25,765 nt of DNA, from positions 1-25,765 of the forward strand of contig JAYVRA010000058.1 of the NCBI GenBank assembly GCA_043776635.1, written 5' to 3'. Shown piece after piece: positions 1 to 7,967 of the stretch. The number at the start of each line of letters is the position of its first letter. Positions within the stretch are counted from its first letter, which is position 1. This DNA is from JANMEX01 sp043776635. Lineage in GTDB: Bacteria > Pseudomonadota > Alphaproteobacteria > Rhizobiales > Rhizobiaceae. Under the pieces are notes generated by a model. The model made no database searches. It saw nothing but the letters and a program-made list of their open reading frames with translations, and was not told the origin of the DNA. The position numbers were made by a program, and so were the translations under genes.

Positions 1-208
1 GCCAGCCCGGGCTGTGATAGCGAAGTTATATCGTGCGGGGCGCAAGAGTAGCGCAACCCACTACAATACCCGCGCTTCCGGAGAAGCGCCCCGCTTCCAC
101 TTTTTTTGAAGATCGCCAGAGGGGGGACTCCGTGGCGGGGGGGTAGGTTTTTACAACGTTAATCTTATACGTATATCGATAATGTTGGGCGTCGCATAAA
201 ATTGTCCC
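1..208. other. Window-edge region without a recognisable intact gene
   Basis: No intact gene is visible here. On the minus strand a short proline-rich reading frame runs into a 7-base homopolymer (T tract near 102-108). After a frame change there it would continue to a TAA near 28-30. This could be the remnant of a broken coding sequence, but I recognise no family and the stretch is short. It lies downstream of the leftward protease gene and may also hold that gene's transcription end, although I see no convincing hairpin followed by a T tract. Confidence 0.3.
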
Positions 209-1711
209 TTACTCATCTAAAACCAGCTTCACCTTGTCTCCGGCAGAAACGGTTTGTCCGGCAGTAAGACCATTGAGTATCCGGAAAAGGTCGAGTTTAC
301 GCTCAGTCCCTGTCATGCGGGTAGCTAAGCCGCCAACGGTATCGCCAGCCTTGACTGTTACAATATGAACCCGTGATGGCTTGAGTGCCGCGCGCTCTTC
401 CGGCGTCAGCACCCGGAAACTGGATGTAACTGTGTTAGCGACCGCGTCCAATCCGGTCGCATTCAAGGGCGCGGCAATGAGAAAACGGTAGACTTTTCCA
501 TTCACACGCATGATCGTCAGTTCAAACTGCCAACGGTCAGCCTTGGCCTTGGCGCGCACGGCCTCGTAACCCGCAATGGTGGTCGGCGTGATTGTGGTTT
601 CGTCTAAACCGGCCACCCAGCCCGATTTGATGTAGTCGATGAGAGGCGTGGTTTGCAGCAATTCCACACCATCAAAACGAATCGCAGTTTCACCGGGACC
701 TGCCGAAAGTACCGCATCCTTATTATTTTCTGTGTCATAACCGACCGGAATTTTATAGGCGATACCAAGCCCTGCATGGATAAAATTCTGTCCGCGAACA
801 TAGCCTTCCTCCGGACTATCGCCGAACAGCAGGCCATCAATGCCACTCAAATAGGCATCCCGATCCTTGTCGCCCGTGCCCGGAGGGCCGATCAAACGGG
901 CGTGGCGCACTGCCAACTCCACACGCTGCGGGGTTGAGGGATGCGTGGCCAGAAAGTCGAGCGACATGTCATCCTTGGTCGATGTCGCGCGGAAGTCGGT
1001 GTAAGAACCAAGCGACGCCAAAAAACGTGACGCAGCAAATGGATCATAGCCCGCACCGCCACTGGCCTTGATGCCGATGGCGTCAGCCTCCAGCTCTTGG
1101 TTGCGCGAAAATTGCGCCAGACGTAATTTCCCCCGGATATTAGCCTGACGTCCGGCCTCGTCATCGGCTAAAACTTCCGACACCACGCGCTGCGCCAAAC
1201 TTTCATCAGCCTCCAATTTTTGGCGCTGAATGCCGTGTTTTGCTGTAATGTGCCCCATTTCATGGGCAATAACTGCCGCTAACTCCGAACTATCATTTGC
1301 CAGCGCCAACAATCCGCGCGTCACATAAACATAGCCGCCGGGCAGCGCGAAAGCATTGACACTTGGCGAATTCAAAAGGGTAATGCGGTAGGTCTGGTTG
1401 GGGTCATCGGCGTTAAAAGACAGCCGCCCGACAATTTTTGCCACCATCCGCTCAAGCTTTACATCTTGGTATTCCCCGCCATAGGTCGCAAGTATTTTAG
1501 GATGCTGGCTGGCGGCTAACTTGGCAAATCGATCACCGCGCGAAACATTCTCAATTGTCATGGGCGTCGATGATGGTGATAACGCAACACCAAGGTCGCT
1601 GGCGCTAAGATCATTTCCGCCCGGAACGACGCCTGCAGTACTCAACATTTGGCATGCTGACAAAACGGTCAGCGCCACGAGGGTGATGAGCAGCCGGACG
1701 CTGGATTTCAC
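209..1711 (-). CDS. M48 family metalloprotease lipoprotein with C-terminal LysM-like domain
   Basis: Probable periplasmic, membrane-anchored zinc protease of the M48 (BepA/YfgC, Loi-like) class, which generally acts in outer-membrane protein quality control. From the GTG at 1711 the protein is 500 residues. It starts with a short basic stretch, a hydrophobic core and the lipobox LSAC at residues 17-20, so the mature N-terminus would be a lipidated Cys. The zinc motif HEMGH lies at about residues 150-154 and the third-ligand motif ELEAD at about 206-210. The last 45 or so residues (VKAGDT... to KVKLVL) resemble LysM, suggesting peptidoglycan binding. A TTG at 1783 is in frame, but it adds 24 residues before the signal peptide, so GTG 1711 is preferred. 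The gene is monocistronic here. The family call is firm; the cellular target is inferred. Confidence 0.9.
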   Translation of the reverse strand: MKSSVRLLITLVALTVLSACQMLSTAGVVPGGNDLSASDLGVALSPSSTPMTIENVSRGDRFAKLAASQHPKILATYGGEYQDVKLERMVAKIVGRLSFNADDPNQTYRITLLNSPSVNAFALPGGYVYVTRGLLALANDSSELAAVIAHEMGHITAKHGIQRQKLEADESLAQRVVSEVLADDEAGRQANIRGKLRLAQFSRNQELEADAIGIKASGGAGYDPFAASRFLASLGSYTDFRATSTKDDMSLDFLATHPSTPQRVELAVRHARLIGPPGTGDKDRDAYLSGIDGLLFGDSPEEGYVRGQNFIHAGLGIAYKIPVGYDTENNKDAVLSAGPGETAIRFDGVELLQTTPLIDYIKSGWVAGLDETTITPTTIAGYEAVRAKAKADRWQFELTIMRVNGKVYRFLIAAPLNATGLDAVANTVTSSFRVLTPEERAALKPSRVHIVTVKAGDTVGGLATRMTGTERKLDLFRILNGLTAGQTVSAGDKVKLVLDE

Positions 1712-1796
1712 ACTTGCGCCAGTCTCACGAGGTTTGATCGAAACAATATTCAACAATCTGTCTATCCGGCTCCATTGTACCAAATAACTGTTATTC

Positions 1797-1886
1797 AGAG
1801 CAGGACACGTTCAATTGAACCTGTTTTTGTCAGAACTGTGCAGTTCGTGGTGCGAATTACGATTCCGTCTGAACGTGTCTTGCTCT
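1797..1886. repeat. Palindromic intergenic element (about 90 bp) with 17-bp inverted ends
   Basis: The left end AGAGCAGGACACGTTCA (1797-1813) is the reverse complement of the right end TGAACGTGTCTTGCTCT (1870-1886) with one mismatch in 17. Inside are a perfect 12-bp palindrome GTTCAATTGAAC (1809-1820) and a small hairpin GAACTGTGCAGTTC (1833-1846). It carries no ORF and lies between the starts/ends of unrelated genes. It looks like a dispersed REP- or MITE-like repeat of the type common between genes in Hyphomicrobiales. Only one copy is in this window, so its repeat status is inferred from structure alone. Confidence 0.6.
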
Positions 1887-2002
1887 AAAATTTGGTCGAT
1901 AACAAACCACTTCCAAAAAATATAATCGAATGCAATGGTTGCACCAAATTTATTTCAGTAGTTGATTGTAAAATGCGGCCAAGTTCGGGCAAATGATAAC
2001 GC

Positions 2003-2338
2003 TCAATCGCCGACGTTGCTCTCGTCCGTACAAGCTTTCTTGATATAGACGTCGCCGGCAATGCCTGCGTCACGGGCTGCCGTTTTGTCATTAACAGCTG
2101 AAATCTTAGGTTGCGGTCCGCTGACGACGCAATGAAGACCGTGCTTAAAACCGTCATAATTGTTGGTATCAATTAATTGTCCCCAACCACCATTAACAAA
2201 TTTTTCTGCTGCATCTGCCGAAGTAGAGCAAGATGCGATTGCATACCATCCGCAAATTGGTTTAGCGGATGCCTGAGCGATAAAAGAGACTGCGAATGCA
2301 AGAGCCGCGCTCGCCAAAATAGTTATTTTTTTAGACAT
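2003..2338 (-). CDS. Small secreted protein of unknown function
   Basis: A 111-residue protein. The ATG at 2338 is preceded by a strong ribosome binding site (GGAGG, about 7 bases upstream), which decides this start over a longer in-frame one. Residues 1-28 form a clear Sec signal peptide (MSKKITILASAALAFAVSFIAQASA, cleavage after ASA). The mature part is about 85 residues with four cysteines (in CGWYAIASCS, LHCVV and KKAC), consistent with disulfides in the periplasm or outside the cell. The pattern GWYAI...A..F.NGGWG.LIDT..Y.GF..G is reminiscent of SPOR-like folds, but I cannot assign a family. It follows the oxidoreductase gene by 112 bp on the same strand and is probably a separate unit. 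Confidence 0.75.
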   Translation of the reverse strand: MSKKITILASAALAFAVSFIAQASAKPICGWYAIASCSTSADAAEKFVNGGWGQLIDTNNYDGFKHGLHCVVSGPQPKISAVNDKTAARDAGIAGDVYIKKACTDESNVGD

Positions 2339-2450
2339 TTTATCCTCCGGTAAAATGTAAATAATATGTCTAAGTAAACCGGATGATATTTCCCTCATTT
2401 TAGCAAGTGGAAAAGAGCAGACCAGCACCCTTAGCCGGATTTTGATGATA

Positions 2451-3338
2451 TTAGCCCAACTCGCCATCCAAAAATCGCATCATTTCGGCGGAATCTTTTG
2501 CGCCCAAACCAGCTGCGATAAGGTGCTTGTGAATATCTAAGAGTGCATTTGCTATTGGCAGCGATGTGTTTGTGGCTTGCGCAAAATCTTGCAGCGATAT
2601 TAAATCCTTCATCATATTATCGATGCGCCCAGTAGGGGAATAATCCCGGCGTGCGAATTTGGCCATAAACTCTTGCATAATGGCGCTGTCCGCCCGACCG
2701 CCTTTAAGTGCAGATGGAATTGCGGATGCATCCACGCCGCCAGCTTCCGCCAGCTTTACAGCCTCCGCGACGGCTTGAAACTGCACGGCACAAAAAAGCT
2801 GATTTATGAGCTTGACCGTTTGGCCGGCGCCATTCGGCCCCATCAAAGTATAGTTCGCTGCCAAGTGACACATCACGGTCCGTGCCCGCTCAAAATCTTG
2901 CCGGGAGCCACCCGCCATAATGGTCAACCGCCCGCCAAGTGCGCCGGGCACACCGCCCGAGAGCGGGCAATCCACCCATGCCATGCCGGTTTGCGCCCGC
3001 AGTGCCACGGCCATTTCGCAAGTGTCTTTGGGGTCAATAGAGCTCATATCAATAAGCAATTTGGAAGTGCTGCCGCTATTTGCAACGCCATCATTTCCAA
3101 ACACTACACTGCGAACAATCTTGGCATGGTTGAGGCTGAGGATGACGAAATCACCGGCTGCTGTGGCATCTGAAATAGTGGAGGCCGCTCGCGCACCTTT
3201 TTCCACCAGCAAAGCGACTTTCATGGCATCCAAATCAAATATCGTGACGGTGGCGCCGCATTCGATAAGCCGCGTAGCTATGGCCGAACCCATTAGTCCC
3301 GCGCCGATGACAGCAACTTTCAACTCTTTACCGGTCAT
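2451..3338 (-). CDS. NAD(P)-dependent beta-hydroxyacid dehydrogenase (3-hydroxyisobutyrate dehydrogenase family)
   Basis: A 295-residue member of the HIBADH / tartronate semialdehyde reductase / GLYR1 superfamily. Visible motifs are the Rossmann dinucleotide site GAGLMG (12-17), the substrate-binding SGG (127-129) within DCPLSGG, and the catalytic lysine K176 with N179 in GAGQTVKLINQ. The all-alpha C-terminal domain follows. It starts 3 bases after the gluconokinase stop codon, so idnO-gntK-this gene form one leftward operon. The position suggests a sugar-acid or aldonate side reaction, possibly a 2-hydroxy-3-oxopropionate-type or short-chain hydroxyacid oxidation. It differs clearly from the second family member at 10127, so the two probably have different substrates. 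The exact substrate is not deducible. Confidence 0.88.
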   Translation of the reverse strand: MTGKELKVAVIGAGLMGSAIATRLIECGATVTIFDLDAMKVALLVEKGARAASTISDATAAGDFVILSLNHAKIVRSVVFGNDGVANSGSTSKLLIDMSSIDPKDTCEMAVALRAQTGMAWVDCPLSGGVPGALGGRLTIMAGGSRQDFERARTVMCHLAANYTLMGPNGAGQTVKLINQLFCAVQFQAVAEAVKLAEAGGVDASAIPSALKGGRADSAIMQEFMAKFARRDYSPTGRIDNMMKDLISLQDFAQATNTSLPIANALLDIHKHLIAAGLGAKDSAEMMRFLDGELG

Positions 3339-3341
3339 GGA

Positions 3342-3905
3342 TTAGCCTTCTGACATGAGCGCTTTAATGGTGGAGGCTATTACGGTTTCAAACGACAGAT
3401 TACCATCAATCCAAATGGCGCGTGCCTCGCCGACTGGCGGTTCAAGTGTTTTCAACTGGCTGTTCAACAGCACTGGCGGCATGAAATGGCCCTTGCGGCC
3501 CGATTGATTTCGCTCCAGCGTTTCGCGGGAACAGTCAAGAAAAATGAACTGCGTATTCGCGCCTGCCCCTGCTTCCAGCCGGTCACGGTAGATCTTTTTG
3601 AGCGACGAACAGCTTGCCACCGCGCCTCCATTCGTTTCACTATCCGCGCCCAGTTTTTCCGCGACTATATCCAGCCATGGCCAGCGATCATAATCATTTA
3701 GCGGTGTGCCCGATGACATTTTGGCAATATTTGCGGGCGGATGAAGTGCATCGCCTTCAATAAACGGCACATTAAAATGGTCCGCAATCGCTTGGCCCAC
3801 ACTGGACTTGCCACAACCGGAAACGCCCATCACGATGACAGGCCCAATTTTAAAGCGATGCTGTGATGCCGCATTAGAGCGACGCTGTAATGCCGCCGTC
3901 AACAT
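3342..3905 (-). CDS. gntK: Gluconokinase
   Basis: Phosphorylates D-gluconate to 6-phosphogluconate with ATP, feeding the Entner-Doudoroff or pentose phosphate pathway. The P-loop GVSGCGKS lies at residues 27-34. The characteristic block GRKGHFMPPVLLNSQLKTLEPP near the C-terminal third is diagnostic of GntK. From the ATG at 3905 it is 187 residues; ATGs at 3914 and 3920 are also possible. GntK proteins usually begin a few residues before the P-loop strand, so this one carries an unusual N-terminal extension of about 20 residues. That extension is encoded by a 24-bp tandem duplication overlapping the 3' end of the upstream SDR gene. No suitable ATG/GTG/TTG lies nearer except GTG/ATG within the beta-1 strand itself. 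Second gene of the idnO operon. Confidence 0.92.
   Translation of the reverse strand: MLTAALQRRSNAASQHRFKIGPVIVMGVSGCGKSSVGQAIADHFNVPFIEGDALHPPANIAKMSSGTPLNDYDRWPWLDIVAEKLGADSETNGGAVASCSSLKKIYRDRLEAGAGANTQFIFLDCSRETLERNQSGRKGHFMPPVLLNSQLKTLEPPVGEARAIWIDGNLSFETVIASTIKALMSEG
3855..3896. repeat. 24-bp-period imperfect tandem duplication at the idnO/gntK junction
   Basis: GCGATGCTGTGATGCCGC (3855-3872) and GCGACGCTGTAATGCCGC (3879-3896) differ at two of 18 positions and are 24 bases apart. On the minus strand this repeats the last codons of the SDR gene including its stop (GITASL-stop, then GITASL-stop again). The copy downstream of the real stop is read in a different frame as the N-terminal extension of gntK. 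Confidence 0.8.
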
Positions 3906-4638
3906 AAAGCACATGTCCATTCACAAAAGAGGCCGCATCTGACGAGAGGAACACCGCCGCGCCAATCAGCTCGTCAACATTGCCCCAGCGGCCCGCCGGC
4001 GTGCGTTTTTCGAGCCATAATGAAAATTCAGGATTATCCATAAGAGCTTGATTAAGCGGGGTCTTGAAATAGCCCGGCGCGATCGCATTGATATTCAAAC
4101 CATACTTGGCCCAGTCCGTGCACATGCCTTTGGTGAGGTTGCGCACCGCGCCTTTGGTAGCGGTGTAAGGCGCGATATTGGGCCGTGCCAGCTCGCTTTG
4201 TACCGAGGCAATGTTCACAATCTTGCCTTTGCCCCGCTTAATCATGTGGCGGGCGACCGCTTGACCGACAAAAAATACGCTGGAAATATTGGTCTGCAAC
4301 AGCTCCTGCCATTTATCGACGGGGAAATCTTCGAGTGGCGCGCGAAACTGCATTCCGGCATTATTGACGAGAATATCAATCGGTCCAAGTGTCTCTTCAA
4401 CATGATTGACGCCGGCCGCCACTGCCGCCGCATCCGTCACATCAAACGCAGCCGCACTAACATTTGCGCCCGTGGCCTGCAGCGCTGCCACGGCCTTCTC
4501 CACGCGCGAAACCGTGCGCCCGTTGAGCACAATCTCCGCCCCTTGCGCCGCCAAACCTTGAGCGATGGCATAACCAATTCCTTGGCCGGAGCCGGTAATC
4601 AGTGCGCGTTTTCCAGTCAAATCAAACAATGCTGTCAT
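3874..4638 (-). CDS. idnO: SDR family oxidoreductase, probable gluconate 5-dehydrogenase
   Basis: A 254-residue classical short-chain dehydrogenase. It has the cofactor motif TGSGQGIG (15-22), NNAG (92-95), and the catalytic serine S145 with Y158 and K162 (YTATK). The C-terminus LYVDGGITASL is typical of the gluconate 5-dehydrogenase (IdnO/Gno) subgroup, which reduces 5-keto-D-gluconate to D-gluconate. Its neighbours support this: gluconokinase immediately downstream and L-idonate 5-dehydrogenase across the divergent promoter. The gene end overlaps the gntK start by about 32 bases. Transcription probably starts in the intergenic region with the palindromic operator at 4685-4700. The family is certain; the substrate is inferred from context. 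Confidence 0.87.
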   Translation of the reverse strand: MTALFDLTGKRALITGSGQGIGYAIAQGLAAQGAEIVLNGRTVSRVEKAVAALQATGANVSAAAFDVTDAAAVAAGVNHVEETLGPIDILVNNAGMQFRAPLEDFPVDKWQELLQTNISSVFFVGQAVARHMIKRGKGKIVNIASVQSELARPNIAPYTATKGAVRNLTKGMCTDWAKYGLNINAIAPGYFKTPLNQALMDNPEFSLWLEKRTPAGRWGNVDELIGAAVFLSSDAASFVNGHVLYVDGGITASL

Positions 4639-4675
4639 ATTTTAATAGTCCTAATCCTGTGATTACAAATTCGCC

Positions 4676-4703
4676 TTGACAGTAATGTTAGCGATAACAT
4701 AAT
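4676..4703 (+). promoter_or_regulatory. Sigma-70-like promoter of the 2-hydroxyacid dehydrogenase-idnD operon
   Basis: A consensus -35 TTGACA (4676-4681) is followed after 16 bases by CATAAT (4698-4703, five of six matches to TATAAT). The spacer is almost entirely occupied by the palindrome at 4685-4700, so a bound repressor would block polymerase directly. The downstream gene starts at 4734. Confidence 0.65.
4685..4700. promoter_or_regulatory. Operator palindrome 1 (GntR/IdnR-type box) between idnO and the 2-hydroxyacid dehydrogenase gene
   Basis: ATGTTAGCGATAACAT has perfect 6-bp arms (ATGTTA/TAACAT) around GCGA. It matches the form of the E. coli GntR/IdnR operators (ATGTTA-N4-TAACAT, as I recall them), which are bound by LacI-family gluconate/idonate regulators. 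It lies between two divergent catabolic operons and overlaps the rightward promoter. The LacI-family protein encoded at 7968-9008 is the obvious candidate ligand sensor. Confidence 0.8.
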
Positions 4704-4733
4704 TATGTGACAAGGTAAATTTTGGAAACAATT

Positions 4734-5675
4734 ATGGCCCGACCCACATTACTAATGACCGGAGCCTATCCACAATGGGATCTCGACTATTTCGAGAAAA
4801 ATTATGAAGTACTGCGTCTTTGGGAAGTCAACGACAGGGGCGGTTTTCTGCGTATCCATGGCGCATTGGTGCAGGCGATAGCCACGCGCGGTGATTTGGG
4901 CGCGGGCGCTGATTTGATGGCGGCGCTACCAAACCTTGAAATTATTTCTGTGTTCGGTGTCGGCACCGATGCAGTAGATTTGGGCGCCGCCCGCGCCCAC
5001 AACATCAAAGTGACAAACACACCGGACGTCTTGACCGACGACGTTGCCGACATCGCCGTTGCGCTGCTGCTCGCCGCCGCACGCCAAGTGCCGCAGGGCG
5101 ACGCGCTGGTGCGCTCCGGCGCATGGGCACAGGGCGGGTTGCCACTGGTCACGCGAGTGAGCGGCAAGAAGGTCGGCATTGCGGGAATGGGCCGTATCGG
5201 CGGCTCAATCGCCAAGCGGCTGGCTGCATTTGACTGCGAAATTTCCTATTATGCCCGCAGCGCGAAAGCGGAATTATCCTATAAGTTTGAGCCATCATTG
5301 CTGGCGCTTGCCCGTGACAATGAGTTTCTTATTGTGACCCTTTCCGGCGGTGAAGGAACCAAAAATATTATTGATAAACAAGTTCTTGAGGCGCTAGGGC
5401 CGGAGGGCATTCTGGTCAATGTTTCGCGCGGTTCGACGGTTGATGAAGCTGCGCTTTTGGATGCATTGGAAGCCAAGTCCATCAAGTCTGCGGGGTTGGA
5501 TGTTTTCTGGAACGAGCCGAACATCAACCCGCGCTTTTTCACCCTGCCCAACGTCGCCCTCCAGCCGCATCACGCTTCCGGCACGGTGGAAACCCGCAAG
5601 GCTATGGGCCAATTGGTGCGTGATAATCTGGCGGCACATTTTGCCGGACACCCGCTGCTGACACCGGTGGCATAA
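4734..5675 (+). CDS. D-isomer-specific 2-hydroxyacid dehydrogenase
   Basis: A 313-residue NAD(P)H-dependent reductase of the formate/glycerate/2-ketogluconate reductase family. It has the Rossmann motif GMGRIGG (151-157) and the catalytic triad R232 (VSRGSTVDE), E261 (FWNEPN) and H279 (LQPHHASGT). In a gluconate/idonate setting the most plausible role is 2-ketogluconate (or 2,5-diketogluconate) reduction or hydroxypyruvate/glyoxylate reduction; sequence alone does not decide. ATG 4734 is chosen with GGAAA a few bases upstream; an in-frame TTG at 4722 would add four residues. It is the first gene of the rightward operon, with idnD following after 10 bases, and is controlled by the promoter and operator at 4676-4703. 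Confidence 0.88.
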   Translation: MARPTLLMTGAYPQWDLDYFEKNYEVLRLWEVNDRGGFLRIHGALVQAIATRGDLGAGADLMAALPNLEIISVFGVGTDAVDLGAARAHNIKVTNTPDVLTDDVADIAVALLLAAARQVPQGDALVRSGAWAQGGLPLVTRVSGKKVGIAGMGRIGGSIAKRLAAFDCEISYYARSAKAELSYKFEPSLLALARDNEFLIVTLSGGEGTKNIIDKQVLEALGPEGILVNVSRGSTVDEAALLDALEAKSIKSAGLDVFWNEPNINPRFFTLPNVALQPHHASGTVETRKAMGQLVRDNLAAHFAGHPLLTPVA

Positions 5676-5685
5676 GGAGATTTCC

Positions 5686-6720
5686 ATGAAAGCCATCGTC
5701 ATCCACGCTGCCAAAGATTTGCGAATTGAAGAGCGCGAGGCGCAATCGCCCCGCCCCGGCGAGGTGGCAGTGTCGATACAGGCGGGCGGCATTTGCGGCT
5801 CCGATTTGCACTATTATAATCATGGTGGTTTCGGCACGATCCGGCTCAAAGAGCCGATGATTTTGGGCCACGAAATTGCCGGAACAATTACGGCGCTCGG
5901 AAGCGGCGTCTCCGGCCTTGCTGTAGGAAACCGCGTTGCAGTCTCGCCCAGCAAGCCCTGCGGTCTTTGCATCTACTGTCAAAAAGGCCAGCAAAACCAA
6001 TGCCTTGATATGCGATTTTATGGCAGCGCCATGCGGATGCCACATATACAAGGCGCATTCAGCCAGCATTTGGTGGCGCAAAGTTTCCAGTGTCACAAGG
6101 TCGATGACGGTATTTCGATCAATGAAGCGGCGTTTGCTGAACCATTCGCGGTGACGCTCCACGCCGTCAATCGCGCAGGCTCGCTGCTGGGAAAACGCGT
6201 GCTCGTCACCGGCTGTGGACCCATAGGTGCGCTGTGCATAGTCGCTGCACGGGCTCGTGGCGCAGCGGAAATTGTCGCCACCGATGTGATGGCAGGCGTA
6301 CTGGCGATGGCGCAGAAAGTCGGCGCGGACCGTGTGATAAACGTCGCTGAAAACCCCGAACAGCTTGCCGCCTACAGCGCCAACAAGGGCTATTTCGATG
6401 TGATGTTTGAGGCGTCAGGCAATGAGCGGGGCCTGCGCTCCGGCATCGACGTTTTGAAACCGCGCGGCGTCCTTATGCAGCTGGGCCTTGGCGGTGATGT
6501 CTCCATTCCGCAGAACCTGATTGTCTCCAAAGAGCTCGAAATTCGCGGCTCCTTCCGCTTCCACGAAGAGTTCGCTCTAGCCGTGGAACTCATCAACAAA
6601 CGCCGCGTGGATTTGCAGCCTCTGCTCACGGGCGTCTACCCAATGATGGAAGCAACAGCCGCATTCGAAGCTGCCAACGACCGCTCTAAGTCTATGAAAG
6701 TTCAGCTGGATTTTAGCTGA
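5686..6720 (+). CDS. idnD: L-idonate 5-dehydrogenase (zinc-dependent MDR alcohol dehydrogenase)
   Basis: A 344-residue medium-chain dehydrogenase. Catalytic zinc ligands are C37 (GGICGSDLHYY) and H62-E63 (GHE). The structural zinc site is C92, C95, C98 and C106 (PCGLCIYC...C). The Rossmann motif GCGPIG is at 176-181. The HYYNHGGFG segment and overall pattern are typical of L-idonate 5-dehydrogenases, which oxidise L-idonate to 5-keto-D-gluconate. A strong AAGGAGA ribosome binding site precedes the ATG, and the upstream gene stops 10 bases before. With idnO and gntK across the divergent promoter, the full L-idonate to 6-phosphogluconate route is encoded. It could alternatively act on another polyol or aldonate such as sorbitol, but the neighbours favour idonate. 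Confidence 0.9.
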   Translation: MKAIVIHAAKDLRIEEREAQSPRPGEVAVSIQAGGICGSDLHYYNHGGFGTIRLKEPMILGHEIAGTITALGSGVSGLAVGNRVAVSPSKPCGLCIYCQKGQQNQCLDMRFYGSAMRMPHIQGAFSQHLVAQSFQCHKVDDGISINEAAFAEPFAVTLHAVNRAGSLLGKRVLVTGCGPIGALCIVAARARGAAEIVATDVMAGVLAMAQKVGADRVINVAENPEQLAAYSANKGYFDVMFEASGNERGLRSGIDVLKPRGVLMQLGLGGDVSIPQNLIVSKELEIRGSFRFHEEFALAVELINKRRVDLQPLLTGVYPMMEATAAFEAANDRSKSMKVQLDFS

Positions 6721-6827
6721 TTGCAAATAGCGAAAAATGTATCTAGGATTTTATTCATGTGCCGTCACTTCGTGTGGCTGGCCTCCTTGAAATTGGATAC
6801 ACAATATCTGACGAGACGGTTCACTTG

Positions 6828-7536
6828 ATGGAAGATGCACAAACCGGCGAACATTTTTTAGTTTATGGAACGGATAACGGCCTGCTAATAGATATCCGCC
6901 ATCAAGGCGATGCCCTTTGGATGACACAGGCGCAAATCGGGCAGTTATTCGGGCGGGATCAATCTGTAATTTCAAGGCATATCGCCAATATTATTGCGGA
7001 ATGCGAGTCGGCGGAGGAGAGTAATATGCAAAAAATGCATATTGCTGGCGCGGCTAAACCAGTCACACTCCATAATCTTGATATGGTTATTTCCGTTGGC
7101 TACCGCGTGTCGTCCGCACAGGCCACGATATTTCGTCGCTGGGCAACAGGCATCCTTAAAACATGGGCTTACAGACATAGCCGCAGGACAACATTCGCAA
7201 AGTGGATGTGTCTGTTTCCAAGAATTATCTTCACCAAAGCGAGATCAAAGAGCTGAACCGCCTTACCACCATACTGCTCGATATTTTCGAAGACCAACTG
7301 GATATCGACCGGTTGGTGGTGATGCGGTGACACTGCTTGATAATCAGCTACAGCAACTTGGACGCGTGGCGCTAAAATCCGGTGGCACTGTGAATGCCGA
7401 TGCCGCGAAACGGCAGGCTGAAGACTATTACTTGAAATTCGATGCGGCGCGAAAATTGTCGCGCCACCGTGAGGCAGATGCGGCAATTGCCGTGATGGCT
7501 AGCGAAGCCAAATCCTTGCTGCGATCCAAGAAGTAG
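6828..7536 (+). pseudogene. RhuM-family (virulence RhuM / DNA-binding) pseudogene
   Basis: Three frames together resemble a RhuM-family protein. The first runs from ATG 6828 to about 7165, with the hallmark segments LWMTQAQIGQLFGRDQSVISRHIANI and HNLDMVISVGYRVSSAQATIFRRWATGILK. A second frame (about 7181-7330) reads DNIRKVDVSVSKNYLHQSEIKELNRLTTILLDIFEDQ. A third, from about 7318, reads DAVTLLDNQLQQLGR...AEDYYLKFDAARK and ends at the TAG at 7536. At least two lesions separate them: one with probable loss of DNA around 7165-7187, and a one-base shift near 7315-7330. RhuM proteins are often carried with restriction systems or islands; nothing of that kind survives beside it. It interrupts the idonate region and may mark an old insertion. 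Confidence 0.8.
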
Positions 7537-7959
7537 CTAAACCGAATCTGCGCCAATCGCTGATAAGGCGGCGCGGGCTACTTCGACATCTTCATCACCG
7601 GTGCCGGAACCCACGCCAATACCACCGGCAAGTTTGCCGCCAAACCTGATGGGCAGGCCGCCTTTGAGTATTGTCATTGCGCCTTTGGACGAAATGGAGG
7701 CCGCGAGTGCTGCTTCATTGCCCAATGCGCCGGTGAGATTGTTGGATGAGGCGGCTGTGCGTGCCTTTGTGTGGGCGGTGCGCAGGCTCAAAAACTTCGC
7801 GCCGTCCATGCGCACTGATGCCAAAACTTCACCGCTGGCATCAACCACGATGATGCATTGCGGCACGCCCATGGCTTCGGCCTTGGCAATACCCGCATTG
7901 AGCAGGGCCAGCGCACCTTCATGGGTTAGCTTGAGGGATTCTACTGTATATTCAGACAT
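7537..7959 (-). CDS. GlcG/HbpS family (DUF336) heme-binding-like protein
   Basis: A 140-residue protein with the single-domain GlcG/HbpS fold signature: LTHEGALALLNAGIAKAEAMGVPQCIIVVDASGEVLASVRMDGAKFLSLRTAHTKARTAASSN, and later KGGLPIRFGGKLAGGIGVGSGTGDEDVEVARAAL. Members occur in glycolate, propanediol and sugar-acid loci; the biochemical role is often unknown, and some bind heme. ATG 7959 is preceded by TGAGG about 6 bases upstream. That TGA is the lacI stop codon, so translation of the two genes is probably coupled. An alternative ATG at 7971 overlaps the lacI stop as ATGA. Operon partner of the LacI-type regulator gene. Confidence 0.85.
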   Translation of the reverse strand: MSEYTVESLKLTHEGALALLNAGIAKAEAMGVPQCIIVVDASGEVLASVRMDGAKFLSLRTAHTKARTAASSNNLTGALGNEAALAASISSKGAMTILKGGLPIRFGGKLAGGIGVGSGTGDEDVEVARAALSAIGADSV

Positions 7960-7967
7960 TTGATGCC

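Noticed and set aside
1..140. Possible frameshifted coding remnant on the minus strand
   Set aside because: The peptide is short, depends on a shift at a homopolymer and resembles no family I can name; kept only as a note.
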